Positions 43,793 to 54,100 of a DNA stretch of 64,000 nt are shown here, in pieces. How positions within the stretch are numbered: position 1 is the first letter of the stretch; the number at the start of each line of letters is the position of its first letter. The translations under genes were made by a program, and so were the position numbers. Source of the DNA: Faecalicatena_A orotica. GTDB taxonomy: Bacteria > Bacillota > Clostridia > Lachnospirales > Lachnospiraceae. The notes beneath the pieces were generated by a model. The model made no database searches. It worked only from the letters and a program-made list of their open reading frames with translations, and was not told where the DNA came from. The stretch is from the NCBI RefSeq assembly GCF_040545875.1, contig NZ_JBEPMR010000008.1, one strand, 5' to 3'.

Positions 43793-44917
43793 ATGGAAAC
43801 TTATGTCGAAGTAATCAAACAGGCAGTCTTGTTTTTCCCTATGATTGCATTTTTCTTTACCATACCTTATATCGTATATAACTATCACAAATATGGCTCC
43901 GTACTCAGTCTGCGGATACTGGTTGTTTATTCCTTTATCCTGTACATGATCTGCATGTACTTTCTGGTAATCCTGCCGCTTCCTTCCAGAACAGAGGTTG
44001 CAGCCATGACCGGGCGGCGTATGCAGCTTGTTCCGTTTACCTTCATCCATGATATCCTGAAAGAGTCCCGCATCTCTTACGGGGACCCTGTGAGCCTGCT
44101 TACTCTGCTGCATAACAAGGCACTCTTTCAGGTTTTATTTAATATCGTTATGACAATTCCATTCGGGGTATATCTGCGCTATTATTTCCGGCTCAGCCTG
44201 AAAAAGACCGTGCTCTTTACCTTTCTGCTGTCCCTGTTTTTTGAACTGACCCAGCTCACCGGGCTATACTTCTACTATCCAAGGAGCTACCGTCTATTTG
44301 ACGTAGATGACCTGATGGCCAATACACTGGGCGGAACTGTAGGATATTTCCTGCTGAGTCCTTTTGTAAAGATTCTTCCTACAAGGGCACAGATTGATTC
44401 CATGAGTTACAAACGTGGAGAAAAAGTTTCCCTGATGAGAAGGTTTACTTCCCTGTTTTTAGATATCTTGTGCATTGGAATCATGTCCGGCTTTTCTGGC
44501 GTTTTATTCGTCATCTTTTTAGGCCGCATCCCCTATGCACAGGTGCTTATACCGCTGCTATATTTCATGTTCCTCCCTAATATGCTTCATGGCATGACAA
44601 TAGGGAAATGGTTTACAAAAACAAAAATCGTCACAACTGCAGGGAAAGAGGCCCGCTGGTACCAGTATCTGATCCGCTACGGCAGTCTGTTTCTGGCCCT
44701 GCATACCCTTCCACTGGCTATTAATAAATTTCTGGAAAAATGGCCCGAATTTCATATCACTTCGCCGGATTTCAACAGTCCTGCCGCCTTTCTGCGGGGA
44801 GCCTATGTCATATTCCTGCTGGTCAGCGGAATCCAGCTTTTCCGTCATAAACCTCTGTTTTATGAAAAACTGTCTGGAACCCGGATAATCAGCGCCTTCC
44901 CTGACAAAAAGAGCTGA
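43793..44917 (+). CDS. VanZ-like/RDD membrane protein
   Basis: A 374-residue membrane protein. The N-terminal half (1-195) has the VanZ pattern: MQLVPFTFIHD, then LFFELTQLTGLYFYYPRSYR and LFDVDDLMANTLGGTVGYFL. The second half (about 205-365) is an RDD domain (RRFTSLFLDILCIGIMSG, then MTIGKWFTKTKIVT). VanZ proteins raise teicoplanin or lipoglycopeptide tolerance by an unclear mechanism; RDD domains are found in transport-linked proteins. GAAGGAGGAATT precedes the ATG. It lies directly downstream of the Bce-like module, but with its own terminator and probably its own promoter. Confidence 0.85.
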   Translation: METYVEVIKQAVLFFPMIAFFFTIPYIVYNYHKYGSVLSLRILVVYSFILYMICMYFLVILPLPSRTEVAAMTGRRMQLVPFTFIHDILKESRISYGDPVSLLTLLHNKALFQVLFNIVMTIPFGVYLRYYFRLSLKKTVLFTFLLSLFFELTQLTGLYFYYPRSYRLFDVDDLMANTLGGTVGYFLLSPFVKILPTRAQIDSMSYKRGEKVSLMRRFTSLFLDILCIGIMSGFSGVLFVIFLGRIPYAQVLIPLLYFMFLPNMLHGMTIGKWFTKTKIVTTAGKEARWYQYLIRYGSLFLALHTLPLAINKFLEKWPEFHITSPDFNSPAAFLRGAYVIFLLVSGIQLFRHKPLFYEKLSGTRIISAFPDKKS

Positions 44918-44947
44918 TAAAAGAGCAGCTGGCAACTGCTCTTTTAT
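44917..44947. terminator. Bidirectional terminator, VanZ-RDD and AAA-ATPase-like genes
   Basis: The 12-bp arms ATAAAAGAGCAG (44917-44928) and CTGCTCTTTTAT (44936-44947) form a perfect stem with A/T tracts at both ends. Confidence 0.85.
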
Positions 44948-44957
44948 ACTCTAACTG

Positions 44958-46355
44958 TTACTTTTCGGCTTCCTTTTCATACACATAGAATATTTCTTTA
45001 TTTGGAATTGCAATATCGCAAATTGCATTCCCGTCATGACAAGGCGCCATGTTCACTACTTTCAAATATCCCGCAATCAGCAAAAAACTGTATATAGTCA
45101 TAGGATTATTTTGGATTTCAGGATAAATAACTGATGTATCAATATATGTGGATATTGATTTTCCCTGCATCAGAAGCTGCATGTTCTCCAAAATTTCCGG
45201 TGTCGCGCGGTGAATGATCTCACCAATTACTTCATTGCTGCCAGTTGACTGCCAGAAAGCCTTCGGATAACAGCCATCATCCAGATAATTAATGACTGAC
45301 CACGGATTCAGGATCTCCGTATTTCCAAATAAATAGCCATTATACCAGTCACATGCTTCCCCAAACTTTTCCCCATATCCATAATATTCCATCATTGTAC
45401 GGACTTCTTCCATTGTAAAGCCAAAATACTGGCTGTAACGGTCATCTAGGATAGAATTTACTTTCAGATTGTTCATTCCGCTAAAAATACTTTCCTTAGC
45501 CACACGCAGGATACCGGTTAAAAAGCCGAACGATAAATTGGGGTTGTCTTTAACCCCCGCAGAAAAAAAGTTACGCATAAACAAGATAATCCTGTCATAG
45601 AAATCCAGTAAATGTCCTTGCTGGATCGGTGTATCATATTCATCAATAATAATGACCGGCGCCGTTTTGTGGTGCTTATGCAAAATTTGTGACAGCATTC
45701 CCAAAGCCGCTGTCCAACTGCTTTCCGTAAGCGTGTCCTCCAGAATGCCTTTGTAGAAATCCCTCTCAAAGCTGGTCAGTAAACGACTGTTCTGTAACTC
45801 ATTATGCCGGCTGAATTCATTTTTAATCACCTGCTTGATTCCGTCCAAAGTATCTTCCCATGTCGAATACTTAATATCTTTAAACGTCATGAATATAACA
45901 GGGTACTTTCCCTGATGGGAGGTGTACCTGTCTCCACAATACCAAATGTTTTTATCACGAAAATAGGCAGAGGTGTCTACCTCTGTTTTCTCAAAAAATG
46001 TACGGATCATGTCCATATTCATTGTTTTTCCAAAACGCCTTGGACGGGTAAAAAGAGATACTTTGGGACGCGCATCCAGAATATCCCGGATCAGCAGGGT
46101 TTTGTCGACATAGTAATAATGTGTAACGGTCTCCGTGAAGTCCGATATCCCTATCGGGAGCGGTAAAGGAGGTACTTCTGTCATGTCGTAATCTTTTCTC
46201 CTTCGGTCACCTGGCATCTGTGCCGCAATTGGAATCTTCCATTCCTTCCCTTCTTTACAGGCGCCTGAAATTCGCTCCTGCCGGCAGAGCGCTGTAACCC
46301 TGCGCTCAGAAATCCCCCATTTCTCTGATGCCGTGTGCACGTTCATATACTTCAT
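44958..46355 (-). CDS. HTH plus AAA-ATPase-like protein (C-terminal nuclease domain missing)
   Basis: A 465-residue protein. The N-terminal about 60 residues are an HTH-like segment (ASEKWGISERRVTALCRQER), followed by the AAA-ATPase-like domain. Its Walker A is SLFTRPRRFGKTMNMDM and its Walker B is VIIIDEYDTP. The usual family continues past IPNKEIFYVYEKE with a PD-(D/E)XK nuclease domain of about 100 residues; here translation stops at KEAEK, so that domain is absent. This may be a truncation or a natural short form. A good AAAGGAGGGAG site precedes the start. It is divergent from the Rpn-type gene. Confidence 0.8.
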   Translation of the reverse strand: MKYMNVHTASEKWGISERRVTALCRQERISGACKEGKEWKIPIAAQMPGDRRRKDYDMTEVPPLPLPIGISDFTETVTHYYYVDKTLLIRDILDARPKVSLFTRPRRFGKTMNMDMIRTFFEKTEVDTSAYFRDKNIWYCGDRYTSHQGKYPVIFMTFKDIKYSTWEDTLDGIKQVIKNEFSRHNELQNSRLLTSFERDFYKGILEDTLTESSWTAALGMLSQILHKHHKTAPVIIIDEYDTPIQQGHLLDFYDRIILFMRNFFSAGVKDNPNLSFGFLTGILRVAKESIFSGMNNLKVNSILDDRYSQYFGFTMEEVRTMMEYYGYGEKFGEACDWYNGYLFGNTEILNPWSVINYLDDGCYPKAFWQSTGSNEVIGEIIHRATPEILENMQLLMQGKSISTYIDTSVIYPEIQNNPMTIYSFLLIAGYLKVVNMAPCHDGNAICDIAIPNKEIFYVYEKEAEK

Positions 46356-46799
46356 CTTATCTCCCTCCTTTGTTCATTGATTGTTCTTTTATTATACATT
46401 ATACGCCCTCAAATATCAATTTAATCAGAATAATATACGTTTTATAAAGAATAATATGTGTCACTGTTCACAAGCATGCTTCGCTTACTTTATAAAATGT
46501 TGGTATAAAATTCATACAAAATTTATAGCTTCTAATAATAATCTATGATAAAGTAAATGTACTTGAAAAGATCTAATGTATTTTATCTAGAGTCTAATCA
46601 AAGGGGATTTCTCTATTTTAAAAGGTTTCTTTCTTACTAAAGTAAGGAATCTTTCCAATATGCCTTAACATCAGGCAGACAACAATCATTCAAAAAATTA
46701 AACAAAAAGGCGGGTGATGTCTATTGAAAGTATAAACTTGTCTTGGGATTACTCTCTTCATTTTTAATGATATATAAACTGACAAGGAGAAAATAACAT
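46356..46799. other. AT-rich divergent intergenic region
   Basis: This 444-bp gap between the AAA-ATPase-like (-) and Rpn (+) genes holds their promoters. AGAATAATAT occurs twice (about 46425 and 46449). A weak 16-codon frame (46717-46767, starting MSIESINLSW) has an AAAAGG site and could be a leader peptide, but nothing else supports it. No RNA gene is recognisable. Confidence 0.35.
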
Positions 46800-47777
46800 A
46801 TGGGAAAAAATGATATTTATATGAAACGCTGGCTCTCCGATAAGCGCCGGTTTGCGGATTTGATCAATGGCTCCCTGTTTCATGGGAAACAGGTATTTCT
46901 GCCGAATCACCTAAAAGAAAGTAACCCGGAACAAACCCTTATCTTACGGAAACCAAACGGTGAAAATGTCACTATTCAAAGATACCGTGACATCATGATG
47001 GTGGCAGAAGACGGGACAAGGATTGTGGTACTGGCATGTGAAAACCAAGATGAAATCCATTATGCCATGCCTGTGCGCGGAATGCTGTATGATGCATTGA
47101 ACTACACTGAACAGATCAGCCAGATTAGAAAAATCAGAAGAGAAAACAAAGAGTTGAAAAGTAATTCTGAATTTTTGTCTGGTCTCAAAAAAAATGACCG
47201 GCTCACACCCGTTATTACTATTGTCTTTTACTATGGTGAAAAAGAATGGGATGGCGCACAAGAGCTACATGGACTTTTAGGGATTCATGCAAAAGAATAT
47301 GAACTGTTGAAAAAATATATTCCCAATTACCGGATAAATTTGGTTGATCCAAGACAGATGGACAAGAATGTGTGTTTCCAAACAGATTTACAGCCAGTCT
47401 TTAACATGCTAAAATATAGGAAAAGTAAGGACGGACTGCGGCAGTATATACAGTCTAATAAAGATTTTTTCGGAAGTATCGATGAAGATTCTTATAATGC
47501 AATAAGGGTGCTGCTTGGTTCAGGCCAGCAGTTACCCGAAGCTAAACTAAAATCAATAGGAGGGATTGATATGTGCAAAGCATTGGATGATTTATATCAG
47601 GATGGAGTTGACGAAGGAATTAAGACCGGCATTAATAGGGGACTTGAGCAGGGCATCAAAGCATTTATTCTGGATTACCGTGAGGAAGGCTATGACAAAG
47701 AAAAGATCCTTAAGAAACTGCAAACCCGCTTTTCCCTTACCAGAGAACAATCAGAAGAATATTTTTCACGTTTTTAA
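46800..47777 (+). CDS. Rpn family recombination-promoting nuclease
   Basis: A 325-residue protein with the Rpn-type N-terminal PD-(D/E)XK fold (MKRWLSDKRRFADLINGSLF, then DIMMVAEDGTRIVVLACENQ). The catalytic Asp-Glu-Gln-like elements lie near residues 60-80 (ACENQ at the E-x-Q position). VITIVFYYGEKEWDGAQELH and a charged C-terminal repeat with KTGINRGLEQGIKAFILD follow. Rpn nucleases nick or cut DNA and promote recombination, and many are found near mobile elements. They are sometimes annotated as putative transposases, but no terminal repeats are visible. AAGGAGAAA precedes the ATG. Confidence 0.82.
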   Translation: MGKNDIYMKRWLSDKRRFADLINGSLFHGKQVFLPNHLKESNPEQTLILRKPNGENVTIQRYRDIMMVAEDGTRIVVLACENQDEIHYAMPVRGMLYDALNYTEQISQIRKIRRENKELKSNSEFLSGLKKNDRLTPVITIVFYYGEKEWDGAQELHGLLGIHAKEYELLKKYIPNYRINLVDPRQMDKNVCFQTDLQPVFNMLKYRKSKDGLRQYIQSNKDFFGSIDEDSYNAIRVLLGSGQQLPEAKLKSIGGIDMCKALDDLYQDGVDEGIKTGINRGLEQGIKAFILDYREEGYDKEKILKKLQTRFSLTREQSEEYFSRF

Positions 47778-47864
47778 TTCCTATAAATTATTGCTATTAA
47801 ACTCGGAAACGAATATAATGGCGGTGTGATTTTAATTTATTTTTCACAAGGAGACAAAAACAAA

Positions 47865-50276
47865 ATGGGATATGCAGAGATAGAGAATTTCCTGTGGGCC
47901 GGGGTTATCTTCCTCACCTTTTTTATAGCCTGCCACACCCTCCCGGAACAGCGGTTCAGTCAGAAAAATAGAATAATATCCGCATGCGTACTGCTTGCGG
48001 GTATTGTTGTACTGCAGTCAGGACTGTTCCTTTCCGGTCAGGATGACATGCTGGTGCTTACCCTGCTTCCTCTGACGGCCTACCTTCCGGTTATAATCGG
48101 CGTACATACCGCCTCTAAATCCGGCTTTTTTCAGACGGCTGCCGTCTGGACCTTGGGACTTCTCCTGTCCGTAATACTATCCCTTTTTCAAAAGCTGCTC
48201 CTCCGCTATTCTATGGCAATACCAGGACTGACCTCCCGGCAGCGCAGCCTGATGCAAACGGCATGCCTTCTTTTGGCAGCAGTTTTGCTGTTATATATCG
48301 TTCTGCGCCGTCTTCGTAAACCTTTTCAGACATATGTGCTACATAATAAAACAAACTGGCTGCTGCTCTGCTTTCCGGTCCTTATGATTTTTTTACTGCT
48401 TTCCTATTTCAAAAACAGTCCCACAGACGGGATCGTTCTGATTCTGATTTTTTTAACCACTTTATCGGTTTTCCTGATATTGGCAAGGATTTTAATTTAT
48501 TCAGCCAGAGAACAGCAAATGCAGGAAGCAGAGAAGGCTGTGACTGCACAGTTGGAAATCCAGCGTCAGGAGTACGAAGAAATCTGTGAAAAAATTGCCG
48601 CCGGCCGGGCCTACCGGCACGATATGCGCCATCACCTAAGCGTCTTGGAAGAACTGGCGGACAAGGGCAGCCAGCAGGAAATGAAAAATTATATCAGCAG
48701 TATTAACGGACAGCTTCAGGCAGCTGAGCAAAAAACCTTCTGTGAAAATATGACGGTCAACGCGGTGCTCTCTTCCTATATCCGTAAGGCGGAACATGCC
48801 GGATGCAGTGTATCGGCAGATATACATATCCCTGACGAGATCCCGTTTGACCCTCTGGATATTTGTTCTATATTAGCCAATGCACTGGAGAATGCTGCAA
48901 ATGCCTGCACGAAAAATATACAGGAAGAGAACCGGCATTTATCTATATTCGTCAGGTTTGAGGATAACCAGAAACTGGTCATTTCCATCGAAAATCCCTG
49001 TGAAACCCCTGTTTTCATCGGCAAATCCGGCTTCCCTAACGTTCCCTGCGAAGATGGACATGGGATCGGTTTGAAAAGCATTGAAAACATATCCAGAAAA
49101 TACAATGGCCTGTTTAGCTGTGAATTTGCTGACGGAATTTTTAGCCTGAACGTCATCCTGTTTGTTCCGACCCCGGCCATTCCCCCGAAGACGGGAAAGA
49201 AGAAACATGATAAGGCGGCTGTGGCTGCGATGACAGCCTTACTCGTTTTTTGTGTTACAATAAACTGTATGCCTGTAATGGCTCAGGAGTGGGAAAATAT
49301 CCCCTTGTTGGGAACGCTGATTCGTGTCGTAAATCTAAAGACCTACGAGTATCGCTGGGGCGGCACTTCTTTTCAAGCAGTACAGCCACTGGTGGATTTT
49401 ACAAACAGCACTGCCGGGGGCATCATCTCTTTCGATAAACCGGCAGATACGGTTTCTGCACTGACAACCACCCAGGATACAGGAAGCATTCAGGCCGAAG
49501 TGACTGATCCCGGTGAAACCAGAAACAGCAATAAAATCTCCGTATCTCAGGCAAAGCCCGGTTCTTCCGGCACATTTTCCTGGGAAGACGGCACAGAGCC
49601 CACTGTTCCATCCGTCACACTTGTACCGGAGGAACTTCCACCTTCCAAAGCTCCTTATGAAGAATCTTCAAAGGAACCTTCAAAAGAACATTCTGCAGAG
49701 TCTTCTGGAGAAACCGGAAACCTGCCCCCAGCACTTTCCGAAGGTGTCGATGAGATCAACAGCCAGATGGAGGATTACATAAAAGAACTCCGCGACAAAT
49801 TTCTCTGGTATGTCGCGCGCAAATACAACGGCTATGTCGCGTTGGACTGTACACACACCATCCTGCGTAATGATGAATTGCTAGTGATCCGCTTCGATAC
49901 TACGATCAACGCCGGTGGTTCCGGCCAGTACAGCCGCAGTTTTGTGCTTGACAAAATAACCGGGAAGGCACTGGAATTGTCTGACCTCTTCCAAAGCGGC
50001 AGCGATTACATTTCTGTAATCAGCGAGGAAGTAAAACAGCAGATGGCGCAGCGGGAAAATTCCTATGACTACTTCATCCCCGGCGGCATTTGGGGCGATG
50101 AAGAATTGTTTCAGGAAATAGCGCCTGATCAGAACTTTTATATCAATGATCAGAATCAGCTGGTCATCGTGTTTGATGAATATGAGGTTGCGTCCGGCAG
50201 AGCCGGGATGCCCGAATTTGTAATTCCGGCGGAGATTCTCAGCCATATGCTTGAGCCCGCCTCTTTCTTAGAATAA
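47865..50276 (+). CDS. GHKL histidine kinase fused to an RsiV-like (DUF4163/DUF3298) extracytoplasmic domain
   Basis: An 803-residue fusion. Residues 5-220 hold about seven membrane helices as in AgrC-type kinases. The cytosolic HK10/GHKL part has RAYRHDMRHHLSVLEEL (His about 252), the N-box SILANALENAANAC and GHGIGLKSIENI. A membrane helix (about 450-472: AAVAAMTALLVFCVTINCMP) then leads to a Ser/Pro/Glu-rich linker. The final domain (635-795) resembles RsiV: LDKITGKALELSDLFQSG, then FYINDQNQLVIVFDEYEVAS and RAGMPEFVIPAEIL. In RsiV this domain binds lysozyme. The output partner is the LytTR regulator 25 nt downstream. ATG 47865 follows AAGGAGA. Confidence 0.75.
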   Translation: MGYAEIENFLWAGVIFLTFFIACHTLPEQRFSQKNRIISACVLLAGIVVLQSGLFLSGQDDMLVLTLLPLTAYLPVIIGVHTASKSGFFQTAAVWTLGLLLSVILSLFQKLLLRYSMAIPGLTSRQRSLMQTACLLLAAVLLLYIVLRRLRKPFQTYVLHNKTNWLLLCFPVLMIFLLLSYFKNSPTDGIVLILIFLTTLSVFLILARILIYSAREQQMQEAEKAVTAQLEIQRQEYEEICEKIAAGRAYRHDMRHHLSVLEELADKGSQQEMKNYISSINGQLQAAEQKTFCENMTVNAVLSSYIRKAEHAGCSVSADIHIPDEIPFDPLDICSILANALENAANACTKNIQEENRHLSIFVRFEDNQKLVISIENPCETPVFIGKSGFPNVPCEDGHGIGLKSIENISRKYNGLFSCEFADGIFSLNVILFVPTPAIPPKTGKKKHDKAAVAAMTALLVFCVTINCMPVMAQEWENIPLLGTLIRVVNLKTYEYRWGGTSFQAVQPLVDFTNSTAGGIISFDKPADTVSALTTTQDTGSIQAEVTDPGETRNSNKISVSQAKPGSSGTFSWEDGTEPTVPSVTLVPEELPPSKAPYEESSKEPSKEHSAESSGETGNLPPALSEGVDEINSQMEDYIKELRDKFLWYVARKYNGYVALDCTHTILRNDELLVIRFDTTINAGGSGQYSRSFVLDKITGKALELSDLFQSGSDYISVISEEVKQQMAQRENSYDYFIPGGIWGDEELFQEIAPDQNFYINDQNQLVIVFDEYEVASGRAGMPEFVIPAEILSHMLEPASFLE

Positions 50277-50301
50277 CAGCGCAGAAAGCGAGGTAAACGG
50301 T

Positions 50302-51036
50302 TTGCTGAAAATTTGTATCTGCGATGACAATGAAGCAGAAGTATATAAAATAGAAGGACTGCTCCGGCAATTTAAGAACAGCCATCCAGAGCTGCCCCTT
50401 GTGGCGCAGTCCTTCCGGTCTGCTTTTGATTTACTTGACTGCATTGAAAAACAAGGGGGCTTTGATCTATATCTGTTAGATATTCTCATGCCCGGCATAT
50501 CCGGAATAGAACTGGCAAAACGTATTCGTGAACGAATGGAAAAAGCGGAGCTTCTATTTTTAACCACCTCCCGCGAATACGCTGTGGAGGCTTTTGGCGT
50601 AGAGGCTGCCGGATATCTGATGAAACCGGTACAACACAGCGAGTTCGACCGCGTGCTCTCTTCCTGTATCCAAAGACTCAAACCGGAAGAAAATCCTTCC
50701 CTGATGCTGAAAACGAAGGGCGGCCTGCATAATGTACCAGTCTACGAATTAATGTCAGTGGAAAGTATCCGGCACAACTACCGGTGTACAATGGCTGGGG
50801 GAACAACGCTGACCGTTCCCGGTACCATTTCATCACTTTTTGAACAACTTAGGGCTTATCCCTGTTTTTATATGCCCCACCGTGCCTTCATTGTAAATTT
50901 CAATTATGTAAGCGGCTTAACGGCTTCAGAGATCCTAATGAGCGACGGCCAGAGAATCCCTGTCTCCCGGAACAGCTATATGGATTTGAAAAATACGTTC
51001 ATGAATTATATCCTTCAAAAAAGCAGGCGTACCTAG
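50302..51036 (+). CDS. LytTR family response regulator (AgrA/LytR type)
   Basis: A 244-residue regulator with a receiver domain (phospho-Asp in LYLLDILMPGISG, Lys in AGYLMKPVQHSEF) and a C-terminal LytTR DNA-binding domain (about 135-240: VYELMSVESIRHNYRCTMAG, then FYMPHRAFIVNFNYVSGLTA). LytTR domains bind pairs of direct repeats. Translation starts at TTG 50302, with GCGAGGT upstream. It is the partner of the kinase-RsiV fusion just upstream. A likely target is the surface-protein gene, whose upstream region holds a direct repeat at 22-bp spacing. Confidence 0.88.
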   Translation: MLKICICDDNEAEVYKIEGLLRQFKNSHPELPLVAQSFRSAFDLLDCIEKQGGFDLYLLDILMPGISGIELAKRIRERMEKAELLFLTTSREYAVEAFGVEAAGYLMKPVQHSEFDRVLSSCIQRLKPEENPSLMLKTKGGLHNVPVYELMSVESIRHNYRCTMAGGTTLTVPGTISSLFEQLRAYPCFYMPHRAFIVNFNYVSGLTASEILMSDGQRIPVSRNSYMDLKNTFMNYILQKSRRT

Positions 51037-51069
51037 CGTCCTCCGCCTCATCCTCTGTGTTCCATTTAA

Positions 51070-51106
51070 AAGGGCTGCCTTTTCAGACAGCCCTTGATCT
51101 TTTATT
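51070..51106. terminator. Terminator between the LytTR regulator and the surface protein
   Basis: AAGGGCTG (51070-51077) and CAGCCCTT (51088-51095) form a stem with a 10-nt loop. On the plus strand GATCTTTTATTC follows, and on the minus strand a T-rich tract follows, so both converging genes may use it. Confidence 0.7.
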
Positions 51107-54100
51107 CCTCTGTTTCTTCTTTACGCTTTTTACCTTTTAATAGGGCAGCTGTTCCGGCTGCAGCTGTCATAAGCATTGCCCACAGTCCGGCTGAAGTTGT
51201 ATCCCCAGTCTGTACACTACGGTTTGGATCATCCTTTTTGCCGGATGGTTTGTTTTTATCATTGACCGTATAAGTCTTTACTATCGTTCCGGTATAATTG
51301 CCTTTAAATGTGATGGTAACAGTCACTTTGTTTCCATCCTGTATCTTTGTTACGTCATAATCCGTCCCCTGTACCAGAACCTTGTCGCCATCTTTGATTA
51401 ACAAATCATCCAGCTTCGTATCCGCAGTAATTTCCGGTACTTTTATCTGGCTATTTTTTTGAACACTCTTCGGTTCTATTACAAATGAAACAGCTTCACT
51501 TTCTGCACTCTCGTAATTATCCGTGCCGTCCACAACCGCTTTCACATACCATGTTCCGGCAGCAGTTGGAACGGTATCTGTGTATGTCCCATCCAATCTG
51601 TCACTGTACAGGAAGCGTGGCTGTCCGAAACGGAATCCTGCACTGGCAGCAGAAGGTGTGCCGCCATATGTCCAGCCAGCCAGTGATAACGGTACTGATT
51701 GTTCATTCACTGCTTTTGCTACAGTTACTGTGACTTTGATATCTGTTACTGTCTTATAATTGCTGTCAGCTGGCGTATAGGTCAGTGCAAATTCATTTGT
51801 TCCTGCATTGCCTACGTTTAATTTCTGATCCGTCCATGTAAACCCTGCCGGAAGTGTAATATCCTTAAGGCTTTGTCCATAGACTGCCTGTAAATCCGTT
51901 GGAACAGCGTAGTCAGGCTCTGCCTGTAAAATGTTAAATTCCACAATAGTATCAAGCCCGGTATACTCGGTTGTTGCTACTACACTTGCTTTCATATACC
52001 ATGTTCCCACTGTTTCGGGTATCTCTGCCGAATATATTCCGGTTCTGGAATCACTGTAGGTAAAGACAACATCCCCATACACTGCATCACCAGTTGGTAA
52101 GCTGGCTGTTTCATTATATGTCCAGCCAACGATGGACGGTTCTGTCATCCAGCTATTTGATGCTGTTGATACAGTGACCGGCAGCATACATTCTACATAG
52201 TGACCGTTATTGTCATAGCCTGCAACTCCCGTATAATCATAATTCTTATCATCGACTGTGAAACGGGCAGGATAACCCGTGCCAGAAACAGTCAGCTTCT
52301 GTGTCCCATCTGTCCATGTCCAGCCATCCGGCAGTACAACATTTGCTAAGTCCTCTTTATATTCGCCGCTTAGATTGTCTGGCAGAGTGATGGCCGGTGC
52401 GGCCGCTTTTGCAATCACAAATCCTACAGCACTGCTTTCCATACCCTTGAAATTATCTGTTTCTGCCACAGTGGCTTTTACATACCATGTACCGGCATCC
52501 GTTGGTACTGTTCTTGTATATGTGCCATCTTCTTTATCACTATAAGTATATGATGCGGAACCAGATTCAGCCACAGCAATCGGCGTATTTGCAGTCTGTC
52601 CATATGTCCAGCCTGTAATTGCAAGCCCACTTGTCCAGCTGTTTTCTGCCTTAGAAATGATAAATTCTTTCGCTTTTGAGCTTGCTTCGTTGTAATTACC
52701 ATCGGCCGCTACGGCTGCTGTTACTCGGTATATTCCGGCATTTGTTGGTGCACTTGCAATGCTCTCCCAATCGACAGCATTCTTTTTCCACTCCCACGTA
52801 TAGGTAACAGCACCTGTACTACCTGTCTTTTCAACTGCTGGCTTATTGTCCACAGCACTTCCGTCATAGTCCTTATCTAAAATGTCAATAACAGAAATCG
52901 TACTGTCGGCTTTGGAAATGGTAAATTCTTTTGCTATTGAGCTTGCTTTCTTGTAATTATCATCTGCTGCTACAGTTGCCGTTACACGGTATGTTCCGGC
53001 ATCCGTTGGTGCTGCTACGATGCTTTCCCAATCGGTAGCGTTCTTTTTCTTCTCCCAAGAATAGGTAATTGCGCCTGTACTTCCTACTTTGCTAACAGCT
53101 GGTGTGCTGTTGACAGCATTTCCATCATAGTCCTTATCTAAATTTGCAGTAATAGAGATGGCGCTGTCTGCCTTGGAAATGATAAATTCTTTCGCTTTTG
53201 AGCTTGCTTTCTTGTAATTATCATCTGCCGCTACAGTTGCTGTTACACGGTATATTCCGGCATCCGTTGGTGCTGCTGCGATGCCTTCCCATTCTGCAGC
53301 ATTCTTTTTCTCCTCCCAAATATAAGAAACAGCGCCTGCACTACCTGTCTTTTCAACTATTGGCGCATTGTCCACAGCGCTTCCATCATAATCCTTATCT
53401 AAACTTTCTGTAATGGATATAGTGCTGTCTGCCTTAGAAATAGTAAATTCTTTTGCTTTTGAGCTTGCTTTCTTGTAATTGCCATCAGCCGCTACGGTTG
53501 CAGTTACTCGGTACATTCCGGCATCCGTTGGTGCTGTTGCGATATTTTCCCAATCGGCAGCGTTCTTCTTCTCCCAAGTGTAGGTTACTGCACCTGTACT
53601 TCCTGACTTTTCAACTGTTGGCGTATTATTCACAGCACTTCCGTCATAGTCCTTATCTAAACTTGCAGTAATAGAAATTGAGCTGTCTGCCTCGGAAATG
53701 GTGAATTCTTTCGCTATTGAACTCGCTTTATTGTAATTCCCATCAGCTGCTAAGGCTGCTGTTACTCGGTATGTTCCTGCATCTGTTGGTGCTGTTACAA
53801 TGCTTTCCCATTCTGTAGCATTCTTTTTCTTCTCCCATGTGTAGGTTACTGCGCCTGTACTTCCTACTTTACTGACAGTTGGTGTACTATTGACAGCCTT
53901 TCCATCATAGTTCTTATTTAAATTTGCAGAAATAGAGATAGAGCTATCAGCCTTGGCGATGATAAATTCTTTCGCTATTGAGCTTGCTTTATTGTAATTA
54001 TCATCGGCCGCTATGGTTGCTGTTACACGATATGTTCCGGCATTCGTTGGTGCAGATACAATACCTTCCCATTCCTCAGTGTTCTTTTTCTTCTCCCATG

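Noticed and set aside
46717..46767. 16-codon frame with an AAAAGG site upstream of the Rpn gene
   Set aside because: It is too short, lacks a supporting hairpin or promoter, and could be chance in AT-rich DNA; noted only within the intergenic entry.
46800..47777. Transposase of an insertion sequence
   Set aside because: Rpn proteins are sometimes labelled putative transposases, but no terminal inverted repeats or target duplications are visible around the gene.
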